From a virus, in the IMG/VR virus record IMGVR_UViG_3300030419_005367, positions 1-64,000 of that record: a stretch of 64,000 nucleotides of DNA, one strand, 5' to 3'. The first letter of the stretch is position 1. The number at the start of each line of letters is the position of its first letter. The position numbers and the translations under genes are program-made. A model generated the notes under the pieces. The model saw only the letters and a program-made list of their open reading frames with translations, was not told the origin of the DNA and made no database searches. Positions 51,929 through 60,536 of the stretch are shown here, piece after piece.

Positions 51929-53059
51929 ATGGCAAGACCAAAAAATACAAAACCCGGAAAGATTTCCATGGGCGACATTCGCAGTATGATCAACAAGCGA
52001 GCCGGAATGAATGTTGCACATAACTTACAAGAAGCCAACCCTACAGAGGTGAAAGAGTGGATTCCAACAGGATCCCGTTGGCTTGATTCTATTATTTGTC
52101 GAGGACAACTTGCCGGTATTCCAGTAGGAAAGGTTGTGGAGATTGCAGGACTTGAAGCATCAGGTAAGTCTTATATGGCTGCACAGATTGCAGCGAACGC
52201 TCAGAAAATGGGTATTGACGTAGCTTATTTTGATTCCGAGTCTGCGATTGATCCCGACTTCTTAGAACGCGCAGGCTGCGATCTGGAAAGACTACTATAT
52301 GTACAGGCTCAGTCAGTTGAGTTTGTCCTAGAGACGATTGAGGAGCTTTTAAGCACTGGCAACAAGTTTCTTTTTATCTGGGACTCTCTTGCCTTAACAC
52401 CAGCGATTAGCGACTTGGAGGGGGACTTCAACCCGCTTTCTTCGATGGCTGTAAAGGCTCGAATCTTAGCGAAAGGTATGTCAAAATTGACAATTCCTAT
52501 CGCAGATACGCAATCGACCTTCTTGGTGCTTAACCAATTGAAAACAAACATCACTAGAAGCCCCTCTGAGGCTCTTGTGGAGCCCTATATGACCCCCGGA
52601 GGCAAGGCAATGATTTATGCCTACTCTTTGCGTGTTTGGCTCACAGGCCGCAAATCTAAGGCTTCTTTTATTACCGATGACCGCGGCTTCCGAGTAGGAT
52701 CAGAAGTCAAAGCTACTCTAAAGAAGAGTCGTTTTGGAACACAAGGTCGCCAGTGTACATTTAAGATTATGTGGGGCGATGAAATTGGAGTTCAGGATGA
52801 AGAGTCTTGGTTTGAAGCGGTTAAAGGCTCTAAGCACATGACTAGTTCTGGTTCTTGGTACACCCTTGATATGGGTGACGGAAACTCAGTTAAGTTCCAA
52901 CCATCAAAATGGAAAGAGAAGATTCAAGACGAAGCATTCCGTGCTCGCATTTTACAACTCATCGATGAAGAAGTAATCCTTAAGTTTGATAAACGAGAAG
53001 GCACTGCTGCTGATTACTATGACATTGAAGGCGAGACAACTGATGACTCCGACGAATAA
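51929..53059 (+). CDS. uvsX: UvsX/RecA-type recombinase
   Basis: A 376-residue strand-exchange protein. Walker A GLEASGKS at 74-81, AYFDSESAIDP near 99, Walker B FLFIWDSLAL near 150 and the L2 region TRSPSEALVEPYMTPGGKA near 210 match UvsX. The C-terminus is acidic (GETTDDSDE). It would start recombination-dependent replication with the Mre11-Rad50 fusion, SSB and resolvase. The next gene starts inside its last 17 bases. Confidence 0.93.
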   Translation: MARPKNTKPGKISMGDIRSMINKRAGMNVAHNLQEANPTEVKEWIPTGSRWLDSIICRGQLAGIPVGKVVEIAGLEASGKSYMAAQIAANAQKMGIDVAYFDSESAIDPDFLERAGCDLERLLYVQAQSVEFVLETIEELLSTGNKFLFIWDSLALTPAISDLEGDFNPLSSMAVKARILAKGMSKLTIPIADTQSTFLVLNQLKTNITRSPSEALVEPYMTPGGKAMIYAYSLRVWLTGRKSKASFITDDRGFRVGSEVKATLKKSRFGTQGRQCTFKIMWGDEIGVQDEESWFEAVKGSKHMTSSGSWYTLDMGDGNSVKFQPSKWKEKIQDEAFRARILQLIDEEVILKFDKREGTAADYYDIEGETTDDSDE

Positions 53060-54017
53060 AAACAGAGTACTGATCGTTGATGCATTAAATATGTATTTTC
53101 GGTCATATATCGTAGACCCTAGCCTCTCCACCAACGGACAGCCAATTGGTGGAGTTAAAGGCTTTCTCAAGATCCTTCAAAAGCTCCTTCGCGAAACAAG
53201 GCCAGATCAAGTGGTTATTGCTTGGGACGGACCCGGCGGATCTAGAAAGCGAAAGACAATAAACAAGAACTATAAAGAAGGCAGGAAGCCCCTGCGTTTA
53301 AATAGAGATATCAAGCACTTAACTGAAAATGAGGAGCTTGAAAACAAACTTTGGCAACAAGCGAGATTGTTTGAATACTTGAACGAGATGCCCGTGTCTC
53401 AGGTGATGCTCCCTGAAGTAGAAGCTGACGATGTTATTGCCTATGTTACACAAATGGAGTCTCTGAAAGGCTGGCAGAAAGTTGTTGTGAGTAGTGATAA
53501 AGATTTCTTTCAACTCTGCGATGAAGAAACAATTTTGTTCAGACCAGTACAAAAGGAAGTTTTAAACCAAGCTAGAATCTCTGAAAAGTTTGGGATTCAT
53601 CCGACGAACATGGCTCTCGCCAGAGCTATGGCAGGTGATAAGAGCGATAACCTCCCCGGCGTCCCCGGAGCAGGCTTAAAGTCTATCGCTAAACGATTTC
53701 CGTTTTTAGCAGAGGAAAAGACATGTGATTTAAAAACTCTTTTCGATTACTGTGAGAGTTTAGACAGCAATCTGAAAATATTCACAGGCGTGCTGGAAAA
53801 CAAAGAAGTAATCGAGGAGAACTATAAGATAATGCAACTATACTCTCCAAACATATCTATTCAAGGAAAGAATAAGATATGCTATGCGATAGAAGAGGCA
53901 GAACAACAGTTTAATAAGACCGAAGTTATGAAGATGATGAACGAAGATGGCTTCGGCGTTTTCAACTGGACAGACTTATTCGCGACAATGAAAAGAATTG
54001 TTGCAGATAACGCTTGA
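53043..54017 (+). CDS. 5'-3' exonuclease (FEN/T4 RNase H type)
   Basis: A 324-residue nuclease that would remove RNA primers and flaps. Metal-binding acids are seen in LIVDALNMYF (D13), AWDGPGGSRKR, PEVEADDVIAYV, VVSSDKDFFQL and the helix-hairpin-helix AGDKSDNLPGVPGAG. I chose ATG 53043 (MTPTNKNRVLIVDAL); an earlier in-frame start at 52986 adds 19 residues that only translate the uvsX overlap. Confidence 0.9.
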   Translation: MTPTNKNRVLIVDALNMYFRSYIVDPSLSTNGQPIGGVKGFLKILQKLLRETRPDQVVIAWDGPGGSRKRKTINKNYKEGRKPLRLNRDIKHLTENEELENKLWQQARLFEYLNEMPVSQVMLPEVEADDVIAYVTQMESLKGWQKVVVSSDKDFFQLCDEETILFRPVQKEVLNQARISEKFGIHPTNMALARAMAGDKSDNLPGVPGAGLKSIAKRFPFLAEEKTCDLKTLFDYCESLDSNLKIFTGVLENKEVIEENYKIMQLYSPNISIQGKNKICYAIEEAEQQFNKTEVMKMMNEDGFGVFNWTDLFATMKRIVADNA

Positions 54018-54042
54018 CAAAACCTCTAGAATTTAGTAGAGT
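54014..54042 (+). promoter_or_regulatory. Sigma-70-like promoter TTGACA-17-TAGAGT
   Basis: The -35 overlaps the stop codon of the exonuclease gene; the -10 is 17 bases before ATG 54060. It drives the lipoprotein and helicase genes. Confidence 0.6.
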
Positions 54043-54059
54043 AATAGCAGGAGAAAGAG

Positions 54060-54338
54060 ATGAAAAGATTTATATTTTTAACGGGCTTGTTTTTGTCAAG
54101 TTGTTTGGTTGTAGATTCTAGAATTCCAGAACCAACAGGTCCGTATTTATTAGAGCCAGTTTGTGATAACGTTGAGCAATTATACTGGGACTTGGGAAAC
54201 CCAACATACTGCTACCCAGATCAGTGCTGTATTTGGGAATATTATGATTATGATGGATGGCTCTGCGAAGAGACGTGGTGCGAATACTGGGATTCTTATG
54301 GTTGCTGGTGGGAAAACATTGATGTTGTGTGCTGGTAA
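54060..54338 (+). CDS. Small Cys/Trp/Tyr-rich lipoprotein
   Basis: A 92-residue protein with a signal peptide MKRFIFLTGLFLSSC and lipobox LSSC (C15), so lipidated and membrane-bound after export. The mature part is acidic and full of Cys, Trp and Tyr (CYPDQCCIWEYYDYDGW, then ETWCEYWDSYGCWW), with eight further Cys that could form disulfides. Phage lipoproteins of this size often block superinfection; that role is inferred. AGGAGA at 54048-54053 sets the start. The stop overlaps the helicase start as TAATG. Confidence 0.8.
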   Translation: MKRFIFLTGLFLSSCLVVDSRIPEPTGPYLLEPVCDNVEQLYWDLGNPTYCYPDQCCIWEYYDYDGWLCEETWCEYWDSYGCWWENIDVVCW

Positions 54339-55708
54339 TGAAAGATACTAAGGCTAGCTTTTCAAAATATGGCAGAAAGTTTCAGGAAAGTCTTTGTCAA
54401 CTTATGTTGCAGGATCGATCTTTCTGTGATCAGTTAGTAGAGGTCTTTGACATTGAGTTTTTAGAACTTAAGCACTTACGAGTATTCGTCAATCAGGTTG
54501 TGGAGTACAAACAAGAGTATGAAACACACCCATCGCGTGAAACGATGATGACTCTTTTGCGCGCAAACTTGGATGATGAAAGCGAAGCAATAAAGCTCCA
54601 AGTTAGGGACTACTTTGCTCGTATTCACAAGTCAGACATGGGTGTCGACGGCGAAGAGTACATTAAGAAAACAGCACTAGATTTTTGCAAGAAACAAAAG
54701 CTCAAAGAAGCTATGATCAAGTCAGTCGGCCTTTTGCAAAAATCTTCTTTTGATGAGATCGCAGAAGAAATTAACAATGCCTTAAAACTAGGTTCTGATA
54801 ATAATTTTGGCTATGATTACCTTAAAGACTTTGAAGAGAGGTTCGTGTTCAGACCTAGGAACCCAGTCACTAGCGGTTGGAAATATATTGATGAAATTTG
54901 CGAAGGTGGCTTGGGTCAAGGTGAGCTTGGAGTGGTCATCGCCCCAACCGGTGCAGGAAAGAGTATGGCTCTTGTACATTTAGGCGCTGAAGCTATAAAA
55001 TCAGGCAAAAATGTGATACACTATACACTAGAGCTAGGGTCGACAGTAATAGCATCGAGGTATGATAGTTGTATGACAAAAGTGCCGTTAAAAGAGTTGC
55101 CAGCATTTAAAGATATGATCTATGATAAGGTGAAAGATCTCGAAGGGCGCTTAATTGTTAAAGAATATCCAACAAAATCTGCCTCACCGGCCACAATCAA
55201 GAATCACCTTGAAAAACTTAAGCTTAGAGGCATTTCTATCGATATGATTATTATAGATTATGGTGATTTATTAAGACCTTCTGTCATTCGTAAAGAGAAA
55301 CGACACGAGTTGGAGACTATTTACGAAGACCTCAGGGCGATAGCTCAGGAATATGAATGTCCCGTTTGGACAGCATCTCAGACAAACAGGTCTGGATTGA
55401 ACGCAGAAGTCATTACGATGGAGTCAATCTCTGAGGCTTTTAATAAGTGTTTTGTTGCAGATTTTATTTGCACGATTTCACGTACAGTGGAGGACAAAAT
55501 AGATAACGAAGGAAGAATGTTTGTAGCAAAGAACAGAAATGGTCCTGATGGGTTGGTGTTCCCAATGAAAATAAATACATCAAACGTGCAGTTGGAGGTT
55601 TTAGAACCCGGAACTGACAATACAATCCAATCTGTGGTTGTAAAAACTGCGAGAGAGCAGAAAGATTTATTAGCTGACAAGTATAAAAAATTTAGGAGCA
55701 AACAATGA
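54338..55708 (+). CDS. Replicative DNA helicase (DnaB/gp41-like)
   Basis: A 456-residue RecA-fold helicase. Walker A APTGAGKS at ~202-209, IHYTLELGSTVIASRYDS after it, Walker B DMIIIDYGDLLRP near 305 and the sensor-like ASQTNRSGLNAE near 345. The N-terminal 170 residues are helical, as in gp41/DnaB. It would unwind DNA and recruit the primase at 5114. I prefer ATG 54338 (TAATG overlap with the lipoprotein stop) over GTG 54329. Confidence 0.92.
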   Translation: MKDTKASFSKYGRKFQESLCQLMLQDRSFCDQLVEVFDIEFLELKHLRVFVNQVVEYKQEYETHPSRETMMTLLRANLDDESEAIKLQVRDYFARIHKSDMGVDGEEYIKKTALDFCKKQKLKEAMIKSVGLLQKSSFDEIAEEINNALKLGSDNNFGYDYLKDFEERFVFRPRNPVTSGWKYIDEICEGGLGQGELGVVIAPTGAGKSMALVHLGAEAIKSGKNVIHYTLELGSTVIASRYDSCMTKVPLKELPAFKDMIYDKVKDLEGRLIVKEYPTKSASPATIKNHLEKLKLRGISIDMIIIDYGDLLRPSVIRKEKRHELETIYEDLRAIAQEYECPVWTASQTNRSGLNAEVITMESISEAFNKCFVADFICTISRTVEDKIDNEGRMFVAKNRNGPDGLVFPMKINTSNVQLEVLEPGTDNTIQSVVVKTAREQKDLLADKYKKFRSKQ

Positions 55709-58152
55709 CATACACAAAGCAAGAAGTAGAAGCGGCAACATTAGAATATTTTAAGGGCGATGAACTCGCTACAAACGTTTGGATATCCAAATATGCCCTT
55801 AAAAAGAAAAATGGGGATTTACTAGAAAAAACACCGGACGACATGCACAAAAGGTTGGCCAAAGAATTTGCAAGAATGGAAGAGAAGTTCGGTGGTGATC
55901 GCTCCCTTACAGAAGAGAAAATCTATGGCTACTTGAAGAACTTCGATTATGTCGTCCCTCAGGGATCTCCAATGATGGGGATTGGAAACAACAACGTTAA
56001 GGTTTCGCTCTCAAATTGTGTCGTTGTGGATTCTCCGCAGGATAATGTGTCTTCGATTATGGATTCTGGGAAGCAATTAGCCAACTTGTTCAAGCGACGT
56101 TGTGGCGTTGGTCTAGACATCTCAGATCTTCGTCCAGACGGAGCAGAGGTTAATAACTCAGCCGGTACCACCACCGGAGCTTGGTCATTCGCTGACTTTT
56201 ATTCCTATGTTTGTCGTATGATTGGGCAGAATGGCCGTCGTGGCGCACTTATGATCACAATGGACATTCGACACCCTGACGTTGAGCAGTTTGTTACAAT
56301 GAAACACGACCTGACCAAGGTCACTGGAGCAAATGTGTCCGTAAAGATCAACGACGACTTTATGAAAGCAGTAGAGAACAACGACGTCTTTACTTTGCAA
56401 TTCCCTGTGGACTCTGACAACCCAACTCACACAAAAGAGATAGACGCAGTTGAGCTTTGGGACAAGATTATTGAGTCTGCAACTAAGACAGCAGAACCGG
56501 GCCTGATGATGTGGGACAACATTGTAAACTATTTGCCAGCACACGAGTACGCTGATCAGGGCTTCAAAACAGTCACGACAAATCCGTGTGGCGAACTACC
56601 TCTCTCAGCAAACGACTCTTGTCGTCTCATCTCTATTAATCTTAAAAACTTTGTCAAGAATCGTTTTACCAGTAAGGCTACTTTTGATTATAAACAGTTC
56701 GCCAAGGTTGTGTCCGTGGGTCAACGTTTATCTGACGACCTTGTAGAACTTGAAGTTGAGAAGCTTGAAGATATTGTGAAGCATTGTGATACAAAAGATG
56801 AAAAGGCTATGTGGAAGAAGCTTTTACATGCTTGCAAGACCGGTCGCCGCACAGGTCTAGGCACACACGGCCTTGCAGATGCCCTCGCCAACCTTAATAT
56901 AGCTTACGATTCAGACGATGCGTTGAAGGTTATCGATAAGATTTATTCTACCCTGCGTAACGAAGCTTATTCAGAGTCAGTTGAATTGGCAAAGGAGAGG
57001 GGTCCGTTTTCCATCTTCGATTGGGACACAGAGAAGAGCAACTTGTTTATTTCAAATCTGCCAAAAATTTTGCAGGAAAAAATTTCCAGATTTGGAAGAC
57101 GTAATATTTCAATTCTGACAAATGCTCCAACTGGATCTGTTTCGATTATGTCTCAGACTAGTTCCGGCCTAGAGCCAGTGTTTCGTAACAGCTACACTAG
57201 ACGCAGGAAGTTGTCCCATGATGAGGCAGATGTTGAGGCGGACTTTGTTGATGACCTTGGTGACCGATGGCTTGAATATAAAGTCTTCCACCATAATGTT
57301 CAGGAGTGGTTGGATACCATAGGAGCAACGAGGACATCTGCAGAAGACGCCCTCCCAGAGTTCTTTACAACTAGTGATCAGATTGACTGGAAGAAAAGAG
57401 TGGAGATTCAGTCTGTCATTCAGAAGAGTATCGATCATTCTATTAGTTCGACGATTAATCTTCCGAAAGACACTGAACCCTCAACTGTTGCTGCATTATA
57501 TCTTTTGGGCTGGAAGCTGGGACTAAAAGGTATTACAGTATATGTTGACGGGTCGCGATCTGGCGTGCTTGTTACTAACGATGAAAAAACAGAGGAAAAG
57601 TTTTGTTCATCAACAGCGCCCAATCGCCCAGAGGTTCTAGACTGCGATATTCACCATACTACTATTAAAGGTGAGAAATGGACTATTCTAGTCGGCAAAC
57701 TCGATGGAAAGCCTTACGAGGTAATGGGGGGTCTCTCAAATTTGATCGAGATTCCATCATCCCTTGTAAAGGGAACGTTAACTAAGGTTAAGTTTAAAAC
57801 AAAAGATAATCGTTATGACTTAACGGTAGGTAAAAATGGTGATACTATGATTGTACGCGATGTCGTGAAAGTATTCGACAACCCAAACAACTCAGCATTC
57901 ACTCGAATGATATCTCTATCTCTTCGGCACGGAGCAAGGCCAAGTTTCTTGGTTGAGCAACTTCAGAAGGACAAAGACAGTGATATGTTCAGCTTTTCAC
58001 GCTGTGTTGCTAGGATTCTTAAGAATTATATTCAAGACGGCGAAAAAGCTCATTCTGATAAGGCATGCCCGGGCTGCAGTAACGAAAGCAGCTTGATTTA
58101 TCAGGATGGGTGCGTAACTTGTACGGCATGTGGCTATTCAAAATGCGGATAA
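55705..58152 (+). CDS. nrdJ: Class II (B12-dependent) ribonucleotide reductase
   Basis: An 815-residue reductase that would turn ribonucleotides into deoxyribonucleotides using adenosylcobalamin. Catalytic residues: C105 in SLSNCVVVDS and N293-C295-E297 in TNPCGELPLS. GSVSIMSQTSSGLEP near 480 is typical of the barrel. The C-terminus has paired Cys (CPGCSNE ... GCVTCTACGYSKCG) for thioredoxin-type recycling. No small subunit is needed or seen, which favours class II. It starts ATGA-overlapped with the helicase. Confidence 0.93.
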   Translation: MTYTKQEVEAATLEYFKGDELATNVWISKYALKKKNGDLLEKTPDDMHKRLAKEFARMEEKFGGDRSLTEEKIYGYLKNFDYVVPQGSPMMGIGNNNVKVSLSNCVVVDSPQDNVSSIMDSGKQLANLFKRRCGVGLDISDLRPDGAEVNNSAGTTTGAWSFADFYSYVCRMIGQNGRRGALMITMDIRHPDVEQFVTMKHDLTKVTGANVSVKINDDFMKAVENNDVFTLQFPVDSDNPTHTKEIDAVELWDKIIESATKTAEPGLMMWDNIVNYLPAHEYADQGFKTVTTNPCGELPLSANDSCRLISINLKNFVKNRFTSKATFDYKQFAKVVSVGQRLSDDLVELEVEKLEDIVKHCDTKDEKAMWKKLLHACKTGRRTGLGTHGLADALANLNIAYDSDDALKVIDKIYSTLRNEAYSESVELAKERGPFSIFDWDTEKSNLFISNLPKILQEKISRFGRRNISILTNAPTGSVSIMSQTSSGLEPVFRNSYTRRRKLSHDEADVEADFVDDLGDRWLEYKVFHHNVQEWLDTIGATRTSAEDALPEFFTTSDQIDWKKRVEIQSVIQKSIDHSISSTINLPKDTEPSTVAALYLLGWKLGLKGITVYVDGSRSGVLVTNDEKTEEKFCSSTAPNRPEVLDCDIHHTTIKGEKWTILVGKLDGKPYEVMGGLSNLIEIPSSLVKGTLTKVKFKTKDNRYDLTVGKNGDTMIVRDVVKVFDNPNNSAFTRMISLSLRHGARPSFLVEQLQKDKDSDMFSFSRCVARILKNYIQDGEKAHSDKACPGCSNESSLIYQDGCVTCTACGYSKCG

Positions 58153-58162
58153 AGGAGATAAA

Positions 58163-58450
58163 ATGAAATTAGAGCCAAGAAATAGACATCTTCTCATCGA
58201 ACCCATCGTGGAAGAAGAAAAAACAGAAGAAAACACTACGAACATCTTGCTACCAGATGATTACGCGACACCACCAAAACCTTATGCTACAGCTAGGGTC
58301 CTAAGTGTGTCTCCAAGTTGTAATGTTGGAGTTAGCAGAGGAGACAAAGTACTTGTCGAAAACTCAATGGTTCAAAAGATTGAGATTGATGACGATGAGT
58401 TCTATTTAGTGTTAGAAAATTATGTTTACGGAGTTGTGTCGGCTAGATGA
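58163..58450 (+). CDS. GroES-like co-chaperonin (gp31 analogue)
   Basis: A 95-residue protein with the GroES plan: RNRHLLIEPIVEEEKTE at the start, a Thr/Asn mobile-loop region NTTNILLPDDYATPPKPY, then ATARVLSVSPSCNVGVSRGD, KVLVENSMV and a final YLVLENYVYGVV. It would pair with host GroEL to fold capsid protein, as T4 gp31 does. Start ATG 58163 follows AAAGGAGA at 58151-58158. The loop is longer than in typical GroES. Confidence 0.78.
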   Translation: MKLEPRNRHLLIEPIVEEEKTEENTTNILLPDDYATPPKPYATARVLSVSPSCNVGVSRGDKVLVENSMVQKIEIDDDEFYLVLENYVYGVVSAR

Positions 58451-59112
58451 AGATCACACTGAAAGAAATTAAAGAGCTTGTGGATAAAGAAGTAATTCTT
58501 GAAATCAGATTAAAGAGATGGTTAGAAAACCACTTTAATACGATTGGATTTGCTTCGATAACTTCAGACAGGGGCAATCTTTCCCCAGAAGAAAATAGCA
58601 AGAACTTTACTGAGCTTATGGCCCTTATTCGTGGCGCTGGTTTTGGGTTTGTAAAAACTGAAGGCGGCTGGGAAGAGGATCAAGGCGAAGAGAAACTAGT
58701 CAGTGTAACTGAAAGGAGCTTGATGGTCCCCGGAAAGTCCACAAAGATGGAAGATCCAAAAGAATCTCTTGAAGCCCTTTTTGAGCTTTGTAAAACAATC
58801 TGTGAGATGTACAATCAGGATGCTTTTCTTTTTGGATGGGGGCTTCATCACGAGCACCGTCCAGAAAGCACCGGTGCACCGTTCGCAGCAGTTTATGATC
58901 GAAATGGGAAAGTTCTTTACGGACCTTTCTCAGAAGCGGAAGAAGGGAGTGCTCTGCAAGTATGGTCCAGACTAGTAAAAGGTGAGGACAGAAGAGTTAA
59001 GTTTGCTTTTACTGAATGGACAGCAGCAGATCCACCTAATAATCAATTTGAGGCCATGGGCCGCGCCAGTCAAGGCGAAATCTTTTTAGCAAAACCAAAA
59101 ACAGAGGTATAA
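58447..59112 (+). CDS. Conserved protein, DUF3293-like candidate
   Basis: A 221-residue protein. After a helical start (MKITLKEIKELVDKEVILEI) it has FASITSDRGNLSPEENSKNF, then LIRGAGFGFVKTEGGW and a late EALFELCKTICEMYNQDAFLFG. Similar patterns occur in small phage and bacterial proteins annotated as DUF3293-like; this is from memory. Start overlaps the co-chaperonin stop as ATGA. Function unknown. Confidence 0.7.
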   Translation: MKITLKEIKELVDKEVILEIRLKRWLENHFNTIGFASITSDRGNLSPEENSKNFTELMALIRGAGFGFVKTEGGWEEDQGEEKLVSVTERSLMVPGKSTKMEDPKESLEALFELCKTICEMYNQDAFLFGWGLHHEHRPESTGAPFAAVYDRNGKVLYGPFSEAEEGSALQVWSRLVKGEDRRVKFAFTEWTAADPPNNQFEAMGRASQGEIFLAKPKTEV

Positions 59113-59113
59113 A

Positions 59114-59638
59114 ATGTCTTTAGCAGAATTGCTCTGCGCTGCATATGTCTCATTGGTATTACCCAATGCAGATGTGGCGTGTGAAAATATGGAAACAGTT
59201 GTGGACGTCGCTTTTGAGCACGACGTCGATCCGGCAGTGATGGTGTCTTTGATCTTTATCGAAAGTCGTTGGACCCCAACTGCTCGGAGCCGCTCTAACG
59301 CTTGTGGCTTGACGCAAATCTTGCCAAAATACTCTGGAGGGTATCGAAATCGCTTTGGCAAGAAGCTTACATGTCGACAATTACAGAACCCAAAGACAAG
59401 CATTGAAAGAGGGACAAAGATCTTAAGTTATTATTTGGATCGATATAGGGATTCTTATAAAAGAAGCCTTTGTTCTTATAATGCAGGCTGGTCTCGTTGC
59501 AAAGCCCGCCGCGGCACACATAAGGGATATCGATACGCAGAAAAAGTTATGAGACTTGCAAAACGCCTTGACAAAGAGTCGGAAAAGGTGCAGGCCGAAT
59601 ACTATGATCAAGAAGATATCCCCGGATGTTATGAATAA
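59114..59638 (+). CDS. Lytic transglycosylase (SLT/goose-lysozyme-like fold)
   Basis: A 174-residue peptidoglycan-cleaving enzyme. Catalytic E50 in SLIFIESRW, the SLT signature NACGLTQILP near 71, and RSLCSYNAGWSRCKA near 122. The N-terminus (MSLAELLCAAYVSLVLPNADVAC) could be an export signal, which would let it reach the cell wall alone. It could be the endolysin; it lies far from the membrane-protein cluster at 9218-10649. AGAGG at 59103-59107 sets the start. Confidence 0.85.
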   Translation: MSLAELLCAAYVSLVLPNADVACENMETVVDVAFEHDVDPAVMVSLIFIESRWTPTARSRSNACGLTQILPKYSGGYRNRFGKKLTCRQLQNPKTSIERGTKILSYYLDRYRDSYKRSLCSYNAGWSRCKARRGTHKGYRYAEKVMRLAKRLDKESEKVQAEYYDQEDIPGCYE

Positions 59639-60536
59639 ACATAAATATGAATTTGACGAGGTTGTGATCGGCAACTCTCTAGCTGCTCTAACATATAGTT
59701 ATTTTAATTCAGTACCCTTAATATATAATGAAGAATCTAAGCCTCAATTCTTTGAATTTTTCGATTCTGATTTTGAACTAGATAAGTTACACCTAGAGGC
59801 TGATAATTATGAACTCCGTGGTCTAGAATCTACGAAAGTTGTCGGACACCCCAAACTCAAGGTCTGGGAGCACCTAATGTTCGTTTTGTCCTTGTCTGGT
59901 CACATACCTCTTTCTAATAAAGTGTCGACAATTCGCATAGAAGACGATAATATGTTAAAAATAACAACAAAGAAGTTTAGAGTTATAAGAGTTAAGTTTA
60001 AAAAGTTAAGAATCTTCGACAGCAAAAGTATAGATGGACTACCCATACCAGAAAAGCAAATTTTTAATTTTAAGGTTATTGACTGGGTTGATGTTAAATC
60101 CGGTATGAAACACGACTATGATTATTTTGAAACAGACAATGATTTTGTGAAAGAAGTTTATTTTTACCCTTCGACTAGGTTTGCCGGCTCAAAAGATAGA
60201 AAAGACCTAGTTTCAGTTTCCTATTTAAAAAAGTATCAGCTTGAAAATTTTGAAAACTCAGACACATATGTAAAATTCAAGATTTTAAAATTGATGAAAG
60301 CGGCAGGTATCCGAGGTGCGAGGAACGGCAGGGACTTTAACAATCCAAATAAATATAAATATTATGCTGTAAAAATAGACCCAAAGAAGCGAGAAGTTGA
60401 AAAGATTGAGCGCGACTTTTACGAAAACACTGAATCAATGATTTTCGACTACAGGCCCGCAGAAGAAATTTATGTGGATTCTAAAAAAAAGAACGAATAT
60501 AGTATAAAATTAAATGAACTAATTGTAAAAAAATGA
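59631..60536 (+). CDS. Rossmann-like protein, unknown
   Basis: A 301-residue protein starting MNKHKYEFDEVVIGNSLAAL. The beta-alpha start resembles a dinucleotide-binding Rossmann fold (VIGNSLAAL in place of GxGxxG), but the Gly motif is incomplete, so cofactor binding is doubtful. ATG 59631 overlaps the previous gene by 8 bases; the earlier in-frame start at 59556 only translates that overlap. It is coupled (ATGA) to the next, nucleotidyltransferase-like gene. Confidence 0.65.
   Translation: MNKHKYEFDEVVIGNSLAALTYSYFNSVPLIYNEESKPQFFEFFDSDFELDKLHLEADNYELRGLESTKVVGHPKLKVWEHLMFVLSLSGHIPLSNKVSTIRIEDDNMLKITTKKFRVIRVKFKKLRIFDSKSIDGLPIPEKQIFNFKVIDWVDVKSGMKHDYDYFETDNDFVKEVYFYPSTRFAGSKDRKDLVSVSYLKKYQLENFENSDTYVKFKILKLMKAAGIRGARNGRDFNNPNKYKYYAVKIDPKKREVEKIERDFYENTESMIFDYRPAEEIYVDSKKKNEYSIKLNELIVKK

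Noticed and set aside
52986-53042. Upstream start for the 5'-3' exonuclease.
   Set aside because: The added 19 residues only translate the uvsX end in another frame; ATG 53043 gives the normal family N-terminus.
55316-55324. ACTATTTAC inside the helicase gene as a late promoter.
   Set aside because: It encodes part of ETIYE, no gene start follows nearby, and one or two chance copies are expected.
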